Shown here piece after piece: positions 8,820-16,923 of a DNA stretch of 64,000 nt. Position numbers and translations under genes: made by a program. Location: the NCBI RefSeq assembly GCF_900129425.1, contig NZ_LT670817.1, positions 7,130,001 to 7,194,000 of the forward strand, read 5' to 3'. The notes below the pieces were generated by a model that worked only from the letters and a program-made list of their open reading frames with translations, made no database searches and was not told where the DNA came from. The DNA comes from Bradyrhizobium erythrophlei (lineage in GTDB: Bacteria > Pseudomonadota > Alphaproteobacteria > Rhizobiales > Xanthobacteraceae). The first letter of the stretch is position 1; each line of letters starts with the position of its first letter.

Positions 8820-9008
8820 TCAGAAGAGCGATCCTTGTCCACGCAAGTTCTGCACGTCGTTCCACAGCTTCTCTCCGAGCGAACTCGAACTCAGGAACAC
8901 CAGCCAGTAGAGACGCTGGTTCTTCTCGCCAACGATCAGCGGTATACCCGTGGCCGGACGCGTTCCCAGGGAACGGATCGTCGCAAGCCAATACTCAATA
9001 AACGCCGC
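8820..9008 (-). pseudogene. tcmP: C-terminal remnant of tcmP (three-Cys-motif partner)
   Basis: Reading the minus strand, one frame gives AFIEYWLATIRSLG, then IPLIVGEKNQRLYWLVFLSS and SLGEKLWNDVQNLRGQGSLF before a TGA at 8822-8820. That is the style of TcmP C-termini (a YWLVF strand, then GDKFW-like helix). The frame is closed by a stop at its left junction, so about 60 residues of a roughly 300-residue protein remain. It ends 11 bases before the DUF5131 start, which matches the usual tcmP-DUF5131 operon order. Confidence 0.6.
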
Positions 9009-9275
9009 TCACAGAGCAGCCGTTGATTGGTTCACGTCTACTGCCTCACGCCATCCCGGCGCAAAAATGTCGAGCGTTCCACCGACTCGCGAATGTTTGT
9101 CGAGGTTGCGCTGCAAATCCTGCAAGCTGACATGGATGATCATGTCCATCCGCTTCACCCGCAACATTTTCTCGATGATCGAAAACGGCAGTTGGGCCAA
9201 ATTAAGTTGCGAGGAGAGGCCTTTGACGGGATAGCGATAGATGCTGGTGATCTGCGCTGGCTGGATGGAGGACAT
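9009..9275 (-). pseudogene. Fragment beginning like a MOSC-domain protein
   Basis: From an ATG at 9275 the minus strand reads AQITSIYRYPVKGLSSQ, the hallmark N-terminal barrel strand of MOSC proteins (SIYRYPVKGLSPE). The rest of the frame, to a stop at 9009, does not continue as a MOSC domain. Its second part (SIIEKMLRVKRMDMIIHVSL) is from an unidentified source. The stop lies directly against the tcmP remnant. I read this as a join of two broken genes at a rearrangement point. Confidence 0.45.
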
Positions 9276-9461
9276 CCGGCTTCTTAGGAGTTTCCCTGGC
9301 AGGGCGCCACCGCGCACGAAGCTGCCTCTTCCGTTTCCAGAACCCTGTTCCCACATTTGCCCCAAGCCGGCGCCAGCGTCGGCGACGAAAGCCGCCTGGC
9401 CGGTTGAGGAATGTCAATGCGGCCTCGCGGAAACCCAATGAAGATGCTGTATCAGTGCCTC

Positions 9462-9571
9462 GCGCATGATCCGCTAAAGTGTAGGCGGTTTAGCAACCAG
9501 ATCATGCGCTCCTTTAAATTTGGAGCGCGATCGGAAGCAAAACCGGGTTCCACTTTTGCTGATCGCGCTCC
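9462..9571. repeat. Bradyrhizobial-type intergenic palindromic repeat
   Basis: The segment has two nested inverted parts: GCGCATGATCC ... AGATCATGCGC and GGAGCGCGATC ... GATCGCGCTCC. The form (CATGATCC ... GATCATGC, then AAGCGCGATC with a matching GATCGCGCT) matches a family of short palindromic repeats that I recall as frequent between genes in this bacterial group. It ends about 30 bases before the clpB start, so it may also affect the clpB leader. Confidence 0.6.
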
Positions 9572-9601
9572 GGGCGGAGCGGCAGGCTGAGGGAATGATC
9601 C

Positions 9602-12241
9602 ATGAATATTGAAAAATACACCGAGCGTGCGCGCGGTTTTATCCAGTCGGCGCAATCGCTCGCGATGCGCGACGGCCACCAGCAGTTTTCGTCGCTGCAT
9701 CTGCTGAAAGTCCTGCTGGATGACAGCGAGGGTCTCGCCGGCGGTCTGATCGACCGCGCCGGCGGCAATTCGCGCGCGATCCTCAAAGCCACCGAGGACG
9801 CGCTCAACAAGCTGCCGAAAGTGTCGGGAGGCGGGGCCGGCCAAGTCTATCTCGGGCCGGAACTGGCGCGCGCGTTCGACACCGCGGAAAAAGCCGCCGA
9901 AAAGGCCGGCGACAGTTTTGTCACCGTCGAACGGCTGTTGCTTGGGCTGGCGCTGGAAAAGGGCAGCGACGCCGGCGCCATCCTGAAAAAGGGCGGCGTC
10001 ACGCCGCAAAACCTCAACGCGGCGATCGAAGCCCTGCGCAAGGGCCGCACCGCCGATAGTGCGACGGCCGAAAACGCCTATGATGCGCTGAAGAAATATG
10101 CGCGCGACCTGACGCAAGCCGCCCGCGACGGCAAGCTCGACCCCGTCATCGGACGTGACGAGGAAATCCGCCGCACCATCCAGGTGCTGTCCCGCCGTAC
10201 CAAGAACAATCCGGTGCTGATCGGCGAGCCCGGCGTCGGCAAGACCGCGATCGTCGAAGGTCTGGCGCTGCGGATAGTCAACGGCGACGTGCCCGAGAGC
10301 CTGAAGGACAAGAAACTGCTGTCGCTCGATCTCGGCTCGCTAATTGCGGGTGCAAAGTATCGCGGCGAGTTCGAGGAACGGCTGAAGGCCGTGCTGCAGG
10401 AAGTTACCGCGGCCGAGGGGTCCATCATCCTGTTCATCGACGAGATGCACACGCTGATCGGCGCCGGCAAGGCTGACGGCGCGATGGATGCGTCCAATCT
10501 GCTCAAGCCGGCGCTGGCGCGGGGCGAATTGCACTGCATCGGCGCGACCACGCTCGACGAGTATCGCAAGCATGTCGAAAAGGACGCGGCGCTGGCGCGG
10601 CGGTTCCAGCCGATCTTCGTCTCCGAGCCGACCGTCGAGGACACCATTTCGATCCTGCGTGGCCTGAAGGACAAATACGAGCAGCACCACGGCGTGCGCA
10701 TCACCGATTCCGCGCTGGTGGCGGCGGCCACGCTGTCGAACCGCTATATCACCGACCGTTTTCTCCCCGACAAGGCGATCGACCTGATGGATGAAGCCGC
10801 GGCGCGGCTGAAGATGCAGGTCGATTCCAAGCCGGAAGAGCTCGATTCGCTGGATCGGGAAATCATCCGGCTCAGGATCGAGCAGGAAGCCCTGAAGAAG
10901 GAGAGCGACCCCGGCTCGAAGAGCCGTCTGCAGACGCTGGATAAGGAACTCGCCGAACTCGAAGAAAAGTCGGCGGCCCTGACCTCGCGCTGGAGCGCGG
11001 AGAAAAACAAGCTGTCGAACGCGCAGAAGCTGAAAGCCGACCTCGACGCCCTGCGCATCGAACTCGCGAACGCGCAGCGTCGCGGCGAATATCAGCGCGC
11101 GGGCGAACTGGCCTATGGCCGGATTCCCGAACTTGAGAAAAGGCTCGCCGAGATCGAGGCCAAGGAAAACTCCGGCGAGATGATGGAGGAAGCCGTCACC
11201 GCCAACCACATCGCGCAGGTGGTCTCGCGCTGGACCGGCGTGCCCGTCGACAAGATGCTCGAGGGCGAAAAGGACAAGCTGCTGCGGATGGAAGAAAGCC
11301 TCGGCAAGCGCGTGGTCGGCCAGGCCGAAGCCGTGCATGCGGTGGCGACCGCGGTGCGGCGTTCGCGCGCGGGACTGCAGGACCCCAACCGGCCGATGGG
11401 CTCGTTCATGTTCCTGGGCCCGACCGGCGTCGGCAAGACCGAACTGACCAAGGCGCTTGCGGAATATCTGTTCGACGACGAGACCGCGATGGTACGCCTC
11501 GATATGTCCGAATACATGGAGAAGCACTCGGTATCGCGGCTGATCGGCGCGCCCCCTGGCTATGTCGGCTATGACGAGGGCGGCGCGCTCACCGAAGCGG
11601 TGCGGCGGCGGCCTTATCAGGTGGTGCTGTTCGACGAGATCGAGAAGGCGCATCCCGATGTCTTCAACGTGCTCTTGCAAGTGCTCGACGACGGCCGCCT
11701 GACCGATGGTCAGGGCCGCACAGTCGATTTCCGCAACACGCTGATCATCATGACCTCGAATCTCGGTTCGGAATTCCTCGTCAACCAGCCGGAAGGCGAG
11801 GACTCCTCGGCGGTGCGCGAGGAGGTGATGAGCACGGTGCGCGCGCATTTCCGCCCGGAATTCCTCAACCGCGTCGACGAGATCATCCTGTTCCACCGCC
11901 TGCAGAAGAGCGAGATGGGAAGGATCGTCGAGATCCAGTTCGGCCGGCTGCAGAAACTCCTGGAGGAGCGCAAGATCGTGCTCACGCTCGATGCCGCGGC
12001 CCGCGACTGGCTGGCCGCCAAGGGCTGGGATCCCGCCTATGGCGCCCGGCCGCTCAAGCGGGTGATCCAGCGCAGTCTGCAGGATCCGCTGGCGGAAATG
12101 ATCCTTGCCGGCGACGTGCGGGATGGCGATCACGTCGCGATCTCGGTGGAAGGCAACGTGCTGACGTTCAACGGCAAGGCGCCGCAGACCGCCGAAATCG
12201 CGCAGTTCGAGACGCCGGCGCCGAAACGGAGATTACACTGA
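9602..12241 (+). CDS. clpB: ATP-dependent disaggregase ClpB
   Basis: An 879-residue Hsp100 protein of full family length. Order: Clp N-domain repeats (1-150), first AAA+ module with Walker A GEPGVGKT at about 208-215, a coiled-coil middle domain (about 410-525, rich in Glu/Lys/Leu), and second AAA+ module with Walker A GPTGVGKT at about 606-613. ClpB pulls proteins out of aggregates with DnaK, DnaJ and GrpE, all of which are encoded 20 kb away in this window. GAGGGA precedes the ATG. It lacks the FNR/FixK-type box seen before most genes to its right, and no clear heat-shock promoter could be picked. Confidence 0.95.
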   Translation: MNIEKYTERARGFIQSAQSLAMRDGHQQFSSLHLLKVLLDDSEGLAGGLIDRAGGNSRAILKATEDALNKLPKVSGGGAGQVYLGPELARAFDTAEKAAEKAGDSFVTVERLLLGLALEKGSDAGAILKKGGVTPQNLNAAIEALRKGRTADSATAENAYDALKKYARDLTQAARDGKLDPVIGRDEEIRRTIQVLSRRTKNNPVLIGEPGVGKTAIVEGLALRIVNGDVPESLKDKKLLSLDLGSLIAGAKYRGEFEERLKAVLQEVTAAEGSIILFIDEMHTLIGAGKADGAMDASNLLKPALARGELHCIGATTLDEYRKHVEKDAALARRFQPIFVSEPTVEDTISILRGLKDKYEQHHGVRITDSALVAAATLSNRYITDRFLPDKAIDLMDEAAARLKMQVDSKPEELDSLDREIIRLRIEQEALKKESDPGSKSRLQTLDKELAELEEKSAALTSRWSAEKNKLSNAQKLKADLDALRIELANAQRRGEYQRAGELAYGRIPELEKRLAEIEAKENSGEMMEEAVTANHIAQVVSRWTGVPVDKMLEGEKDKLLRMEESLGKRVVGQAEAVHAVATAVRRSRAGLQDPNRPMGSFMFLGPTGVGKTELTKALAEYLFDDETAMVRLDMSEYMEKHSVSRLIGAPPGYVGYDEGGALTEAVRRRPYQVVLFDEIEKAHPDVFNVLLQVLDDGRLTDGQGRTVDFRNTLIIMTSNLGSEFLVNQPEGEDSSAVREEVMSTVRAHFRPEFLNRVDEIILFHRLQKSEMGRIVEIQFGRLQKLLEERKIVLTLDAAARDWLAAKGWDPAYGARPLKRVIQRSLQDPLAEMILAGDVRDGDHVAISVEGNVLTFNGKAPQTAEIAQFETPAPKRRLH

Positions 12242-12249
12242 ATTGCCTG

Positions 12250-12281
12250 CCCCGGACGCCGCGCAGCGCGCTGCGCCGGGG
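12250..12281 (+). terminator. GC-rich hairpin after clpB
   Basis: CCCCGG (12250-12255) pairs with CCGGGG (12276-12281), and the enclosed CGCAGCGCGCTGCG is itself self-complementary. The stem starts 9 bases after the clpB stop codon. There is no T-run, so termination is only likely, not certain. Confidence 0.4.
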
Positions 12282-12312
12282 AATATCAGACCTAACTGGC
12301 GACGGGACCGGC

Positions 12313-12677
12313 TTCCTTGTCATCGTCCTCACTCGGATCAAGCTCCGCGAGGATATTCAAACGGCCGTTCGCGCGATGAAAGCCGGTGCAACCGACTTCC
12401 TTGAGAAGCCCTACAGCGATCATGCCTTGCTCGGGTCGATCGAGGTGGCGTTTGCGAGAGGGAACCAGCACAATCGCGACCACGATATCGCCGACGCCAT
12501 CCGGCGACTCGCAACTCTCAGTCCGCGCGAGCGGGAGGTTCTTGATGGGCTGCTGGCAGGCCGGCCGAACAAGCTGATCGCTTACGATCTCGGGATCAGC
12601 GTGCGCAGGTCCACCGGGCGCGCATGATGGAGCGGCTGGGCATGCGTCAGCTCGCGGAGGTCATCCGTCTGGGGTGA
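12313..12677 (+). pseudogene. Decayed fixJ-like response regulator
   Basis: Frame-by-frame comparison with the intact FixJ-like protein at 29308-29940 shows the same text: AVRAMKAGATDFLEKPYSDH, LSPREREVLDGLLAGRPNK and LIAYDLGISVR. The whole receiver N-terminus including the phosphorylatable Asp is missing. A loss of about 7 bases near 12607 breaks the helix-turn-helix, and the following frame (VHRARMMERLG) closes at an early TGA at 12675-12677. It therefore cannot make a working regulator. It is convergent with the FNR/FixK-type gene on its right, exactly as in the intact copy. Confidence 0.85.
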
Positions 12678-12720
12678 TGGCGCGGCTGAACGCGCCGTTA
12701 TCCACCGACAGACAAAAAGG

Positions 12721-13443
12721 CTAGGCCGCGGTTCGACTGAGCGCCATCGGCTCCGGCCGGCGATCAGGCAGCCTTGCACCGGCACGGTCTTCCAGGGCGC
12801 CCCGGTTCAGAATTTTTACCGTTCGCTTGCCTGCCAAAGTAATGACGCCGCGGTGCCGCAGATCCGTAATGGCACGACACACGGTCTCGACCGAGACGGC
12901 GAGATATTCGGCTATGTCATAGCGCGTGACGGGCAGTTCCACCTGCCCCCTTGTTTCCGACGCTCGCCCGTCAAGCGAAAGCAAGAAGGACCCGACCTTC
13001 TCAAGCGCGGTGACGCCACCAAGGACCAGGAGTTGTTCCTGGGATCGCGTGAGGGACTGAAACGCTACCTCGCGCAGCTCACGCGCGAACTGAGAGTCGC
13101 GCTCCGCGAACTGTTCAACCCGTCCGCCGGGATAGCTCGCAAGCACAGTCTCCTCGGCAATCGCTTCGACCGTCTCCTCCCTCCTGCTGTCCGAGACAAA
13201 GAAGAAATCCCGCGGTAGCATCAGATCGACGATTTGTCGCCGCCCGTCCGAGCGGATTGAGCAGCGCCGGACCGCGCCAACGATAACGTAATACCAGTGG
13301 CCCGCAGGTCCTGAATCATTCGAAATCTCCTGGCCGCGATGGCATTTCACAATCGCGGCAAATGGATCAAGGCGTTTCAGCGAATGAGGCTGCACCGAAA
13401 GTATCCGTCGATAGTAGTCCGCTGCGTGGGTCTTCTCTTTCAT
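12721..13443 (-). CDS. Crp/Fnr family regulator, FixK-type (copy 1)
   Basis: A 240-residue regulator: cyclic-nucleotide-binding-like beta roll (about 25-130), dimer helix (about 130-160) and a C-terminal winged helix with recognition helix SVETVCRAITDL. The Glu and Arg of the FNR E-x-x-S-R motif are kept (ETVCR), but the Ser position is Cys. There is no N-terminal Cys cluster for an iron-sulphur centre, so it should act as a FixK-like relay and not as a direct oxygen sensor. Start at 13443 follows AAGGATG. It is roughly 80 percent identical by eye to the copy at 29976-30659, with an extra C-terminal tail. The probable targets are the TTGA-N6-TCAA boxes nearby. Confidence 0.88.
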   Translation of the reverse strand: MKEKTHAADYYRRILSVQPHSLKRLDPFAAIVKCHRGQEISNDSGPAGHWYYVIVGAVRRCSIRSDGRRQIVDLMLPRDFFFVSDSRREETVEAIAEETVLASYPGGRVEQFAERDSQFARELREVAFQSLTRSQEQLLVLGGVTALEKVGSFLLSLDGRASETRGQVELPVTRYDIAEYLAVSVETVCRAITDLRHRGVITLAGKRTVKILNRGALEDRAGARLPDRRPEPMALSRTAA

Positions 13444-13547
13444 GACCGCATCCTTTTTTTCGCAAGCCCCTTCGCATTGTGGGAAACAAGCCATTCCACA
13501 GGGTAAAACCGTCGCCCATTTCCGGCTGTCCGGCCATTTGGCGAATC

Positions 13548-13568
13548 TACGTATCGCAAGAATACGTA
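13548..13568. promoter_or_regulatory. Paired TACGTA motif upstream of FixK-type copy 1
   Basis: TACGTA occurs at 13548-13553 and again at 13563-13568, with starts 15 bases apart, about 105-125 bases before the regulator start at 13443. The same spacing recurs before the second copy at 30764-30784. The hexamer resembles the core of the FixJ site known from Sinorhizobium (GTAMGTAG-type). The rest of 13444-13983 contains a FixK-type box and no gene I can support. Confidence 0.5.
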
Positions 13569-13859
13569 ATGCGGGCACGGGTAGCGCGGAAAACAAGGAC
13601 TCTTGAGGGAACATTTATTAATGCTTTCACGCAGAGGCAGACCGTTTTAGTTGAGCGCAGTCGAAAACTTCCTCGCCGATGACCAATGAGTTTTTACCCT
13701 GTAATCTGAGTCGAATAAGATGAAGCACGCCCCCTGCCGGGAATCGAACGCGTGACGTGGTCGCGCCGGGCGTCACCAAGGTGGAAGCCCGCATCATCGT
13801 CGCCCACATATGGGCCCCCGCGAGATCACAGAATCCGCCCGAGCCAATTTCGTGTGATA

Positions 13860-13873
13860 TTGACGGGGGTCAA
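13860..13873. promoter_or_regulatory. FNR/FixK-type box
   Basis: TTGACGGGGGTCAA, an exact TTGA-N6-TCAA palindrome, centred about 117 bases before the start of the exported DUF1236-like gene at 13984. Confidence 0.7.
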
Positions 13874-13983
13874 CGCTCGCCAAGCTTCTTGCCTTTATCA
13901 AATCCGCACAACCCCGCGGTTGGCACGACGTGTCGCCCCAACAACGCGATCGGTCTGAATCCCTCCTTCGTCAGGAGACAGTC

Positions 13984-14397
13984 ATGAGCAAACTTATTCA
14001 CGCAGGCGCAACCACCGTTGCGATCTTCAGCAGCGTCGGCTTCGCCGCCGCCCAGGATGCGTCCAACCACCCCGATCTGACCCCGACCCAACAGCGGACG
14101 CTTAGCCAAGGGCTTGCGAATTCGCCGTCACAGTCCGCGCCGGCCGCACAACCCCAGGTCGGCGACAAGATGCCCGATTCCATGACGGCGCAATCGCTTC
14201 CCAGCAATGTCACCGATCAGGTTCCCGAGGCAAAGAACCTGTTGTTCGTGAAGCTGCCGGACCGCGTCTTATTGATCGATCCGGATAACAAGGTCGTGAC
14301 CGAACTCGTCATGGACAGCGGCGCAAGCAGTGACACCACCACCGGCTCGAATTCCGGCAGTTCAAATACCGGCAGTTCCGACCGGCCTTCCCGATAG
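13984..14397 (+). CDS. Exported DUF1236-like protein
   Basis: A 137-residue protein. The ATG at 13984 follows AGGAG by 7 bases and opens a signal peptide (MSKLIHAG, hydrophobic stretch, cleavage after FAAA). The mature part has a Gln/Pro-rich linker, then a segment with DQVPEAKNLLFVKLPDRVLL and IDPDNKVVTELV. That matches the DUF1236 pattern (a strand ending in grvvlVDp..r.Vv.v) common in periplasmic proteins of this group. The C-terminal 20 residues are a low-complexity Ser/Gly/Thr tail. It sits 58 bases before a PRC-barrel gene and behind a FixK-type box. Function unknown. Confidence 0.7.
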   Translation: MSKLIHAGATTVAIFSSVGFAAAQDASNHPDLTPTQQRTLSQGLANSPSQSAPAAQPQVGDKMPDSMTAQSLPSNVTDQVPEAKNLLFVKLPDRVLLIDPDNKVVTELVMDSGASSDTTTGSNSGSSNTGSSDRPSR

Positions 14398-14455
14398 CAA
14401 GCGGCGAGTGCGGAAGTGGGCTCCCGGATAGTTACCGGATAGTGGGAGAGGTCTC

Positions 14456-14845
14456 ATGAACAGGTCTCGAGTTTCATTGTTGCCTGCCGTACTGGTCACG
14501 GCCGCACTGTTGCTGTCGGCGGATCGCGCGGCCGCACAGGAAATCGCCCTTACACCTCTGCAGTCCAAGGAAGTCGCAACGGGCTACCGCGCCGACGCGC
14601 TCAAACTAAAAACGGTGGTCAACGACAAGGGCGAGACGATCGGCAGAATCAGCGATTTCGTTTTTGGCAAGGATAACAACATCTACGTTGTGCTCGGCGT
14701 CGGCGACCTTACCGGACTTACTGGCCAACTCATCGCTATTCCCTTCCATGCCCTCAAACTGGACGATCCCTCGGACAACATCGTATTGCCAGGAGCAAGC
14801 CGCGCCGCGCTGGAAAAACTACCGGTTTTCGTCAGCAATCGGTGA
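14456..14845 (+). CDS. Exported PRC-barrel domain protein
   Basis: A 129-residue protein with a signal peptide (MNRSRV, hydrophobic run, cleavage near AAAQE) and one PRC-barrel: VVNDKGETIGRISDFVFGKD, then VVLGVGD, LIAIPFHALKL and IVLPGAS. PRC-barrels are small beta barrels found in RimM, photosynthetic reaction centre H subunits and many stress proteins. A GGAGAGG sequence precedes the ATG. Its paralogue at 31081-31563 lies at the matching place beside the second FixK-type regulator, so it probably belongs to the duplicated block. Likely co-transcribed with the DUF1236-like gene. Confidence 0.85.
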   Translation: MNRSRVSLLPAVLVTAALLLSADRAAAQEIALTPLQSKEVATGYRADALKLKTVVNDKGETIGRISDFVFGKDNNIYVVLGVGDLTGLTGQLIAIPFHALKLDDPSDNIVLPGASRAALEKLPVFVSNR

Positions 14846-14863
14846 ACTTGTCGATCGGCGTGC

Positions 14864-15337
14864 TTAGGCCGCTTCACTGGAATTCTGACCTCGATCGCCT
14901 ATCAGCCAGTAGACGACGCCCAGCGCGAGGATCGAGGCCGCAAGGGCCAGGATGTGCAGCGCGTCGGTGTCCGAGAAATCGAGAATGATGACTTTCCGGC
15001 AGATGGCGAGAAGCGCGATCATTACAACCGAGCGGACCTGGACCACGTTGTCGCGGCGTTCGGCCATCACCAGAAGCGATTTCTTGAATTCGAGCGCAAT
15101 GATCACCGTAAAGATCGTACCAAAAACAGCCTGGAAAGCCGAGTAGTCGGACGGGTCGAGACTTCCGGATAGAACGAGACCGAACAGAATTTTCAAACTC
15201 AGATTCCAGACGGCTGCAATGACGATGACCGCGATTAGTGCTGTCAGGAACATGATGACGACGTGTTCGAAGCGCTGATACAGCGAAAGCAGCTTGAATT
15301 TCTTCCTGGCATCTCTGAACTCTTCCTTGATCGACAT
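14864..15337 (-). CDS. PsiE family membrane protein
   Basis: A 157-residue integral membrane protein with four hydrophobic segments. It carries the PsiE pattern: helix VVIMFLTALIAVIVIAAVW, a conserved FGTIFTVIIALEFKKSL, RRDNVVQVRSVVMIALLAIC and a last helix near the C-terminus. The ATG at 15337 is preferred over an upstream in-frame start because GGGAGG lies 6 bases ahead and the protein then begins MSIKEEF. PsiE is named from phosphate-starvation induction in enteric bacteria; its role is not known. Minus strand, downstream of the pump operon start side; the gap to the emrB stop is 52 bases on the shared strand. Confidence 0.82.
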   Translation of the reverse strand: MSIKEEFRDARKKFKLLSLYQRFEHVVIMFLTALIAVIVIAAVWNLSLKILFGLVLSGSLDPSDYSAFQAVFGTIFTVIIALEFKKSLLVMAERRDNVVQVRSVVMIALLAICRKVIILDFSDTDALHILALAASILALGVVYWLIGDRGQNSSEAA

Positions 15338-15389
15338 CGAAGCCTCCCGCGCACGCAGTAATCCTGTTTGACGTTGATGCGGTGCTCGA

Positions 15390-16922
15390 TCATTCGGGAA
15401 CGGGTGCTTTGTCGCCAAGAGCTTGACGCGGACGCTGCACCAGGACCACTAACGGAATCGCCAGGAACGACACGAACATCATCAGCTTGAAATTGTCGAT
15501 GAAGGCGACGGCTTCCGCCTGCGCGGTCACGATTTGGGCGAGCGCCGCGCGTCCGGTTAAGGTCGCGAGATTGAGTTCGTGCGCATAATCGCGCACGACT
15601 TGGCGGTAGGGCGTAATATGCTCGACCAGCGCAGACTGCTCGATGGCAGAATTGCGCACCAGGAGATAGCTCATCATCGAGATGCCGATACTCGCCCCGA
15701 TATTGCGCATCAGATTGAACAGCCCGGTCGCCTGCGTGCGCAGCGCCGGCACCATAGTGCCGAACGCCACCGTACTCAACGGCACGAACACGCAGCCGAT
15801 GCCAAAACCCTGTATCAGGCCGGTGCGGACCAGAGTGCCTTGCGATACATCGGGCGTAAAGCCTGTCATCAGATACAGCGCGAGCCCCGTAATGCCAAGA
15901 CCGGCGACGATCAGCGGCCGCGGATCGATGTAGCGCAAGAGTTGACCGGCGATCACCATCGCCGCCATGGTCCCGACGCCGCGCGGCGCGAGAACAAGGC
16001 CCGCGGTCAGCACCGGATAGTTCATCAGCGTCTCGAGATAGGGCGTCAACATCGCCAGTGTCGCCAGCAGCACGACGCCGACGACAAAGATCAGCATAAT
16101 TCCGATCACGAAGTTTCGGTCGCGGAACAGCGCGGGATCGATGAACGTATTGCGCGCCGACATCGTGTGGACCGTGAACAGATAGAAACCGAGTACGCAG
16201 AGCGCGGCCTCGAGCCGGATTTCGGGCGAGGCGAACCAGTCAAGCCGCTCGCCGCGGTCGAGGAACAGCTGCAGCGCCCCAATGCCGAGACTGAGCGTCG
16301 CAAATCCGAGCCAGTCGAGCCGTCCGGCCATTGGCCGGTCGGCGCGCCGGCCGAGGAACAGCAGGATGCCGAGGACACATAGAATGCCGAACGGCACATT
16401 CACGTAGAACACCCAGCGCCAGCTGTAGGAATCCGTAAGCCAGCCGCCGAGCGTCGGGCCGAGGATCGGTCCGAGCATTACCCCGAGGCCGAACACTGCC
16501 ATCGCCTGGCCCTGCTGCTCGCGAGGATAGGCGTCGAGCAGCACCGATTGCGACAACGGCACCAGCGGCGCGCCGAACACGCCCTGCAGCAGGCGGAACG
16601 CCACGATCTGCGCCAGCGATACCGCAGCGCCACACAGCATCGATGTCGCAATAAAACCGATCACCGAGGTCAGAAACAGCGGCTTGCGGCCGAATCGGGC
16701 TTCCAGCCAGCCGGTTGCGGGCGTGATGATCGCTGCCGCCACGATGTAGGAGGTCAGCACCCAATTTATCTCGTCACTGGTCGCCGACAGGCTGCCTTGC
16801 ATATAAGGCAGCGCGACATTGGCGATCGTGGTGTCGAGCGCCTGCATCAAGGTCGCGAGCATCACGGTTGCGGTAATCATTCCCCGGTTGATGACCGCGC
16901 TCCCGGCTGCTGGGCTGGCCAT
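15390..16922 (-). CDS. emrB: MFS drug efflux permease, DHA2/EmrB type
   Basis: A 510-residue, 14-helix permease. DHA2 marks are LMQALDTTIANVALPYMQGS in helix 1, GWLEARFGRKPLF in the first cytoplasmic loop, and LGPILGPTLGGWL in helix 5 (antiporter motif C). It works with an EmrA-type adaptor to export hydrophobic compounds across the envelope by proton exchange. The start codon lies one base after the stop codon of the emrA-type gene, so the two are translationally coupled. The pump operon is headed by a FixK-type box at 18235-18248. Substrate is unknown. Confidence 0.92.
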   Translation of the reverse strand: MASPAAGSAVINRGMITATVMLATLMQALDTTIANVALPYMQGSLSATSDEINWVLTSYIVAAAIITPATGWLEARFGRKPLFLTSVIGFIATSMLCGAAVSLAQIVAFRLLQGVFGAPLVPLSQSVLLDAYPREQQGQAMAVFGLGVMLGPILGPTLGGWLTDSYSWRWVFYVNVPFGILCVLGILLFLGRRADRPMAGRLDWLGFATLSLGIGALQLFLDRGERLDWFASPEIRLEAALCVLGFYLFTVHTMSARNTFIDPALFRDRNFVIGIMLIFVVGVVLLATLAMLTPYLETLMNYPVLTAGLVLAPRGVGTMAAMVIAGQLLRYIDPRPLIVAGLGITGLALYLMTGFTPDVSQGTLVRTGLIQGFGIGCVFVPLSTVAFGTMVPALRTQATGLFNLMRNIGASIGISMMSYLLVRNSAIEQSALVEHITPYRQVVRDYAHELNLATLTGRAALAQIVTAQAEAVAFIDNFKLMMFVSFLAIPLVVLVQRPRQALGDKAPVPE

Positions 16923-16923
16923 G

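Noticed and set aside
10340..12133. 597-codon minus-strand frame opposite clpB
   Set aside because: Antisense shadow of clpB; no start signal and no domain.
13730..13765. T-arm-like sequence on the minus strand (GTTCGATTC in a GC-rich context), possible tRNA 3' end
   Set aside because: The stem around the loop has mismatches and no matching acceptor, anticodon or D arm could be found, so no tRNA is called; at most a remnant.
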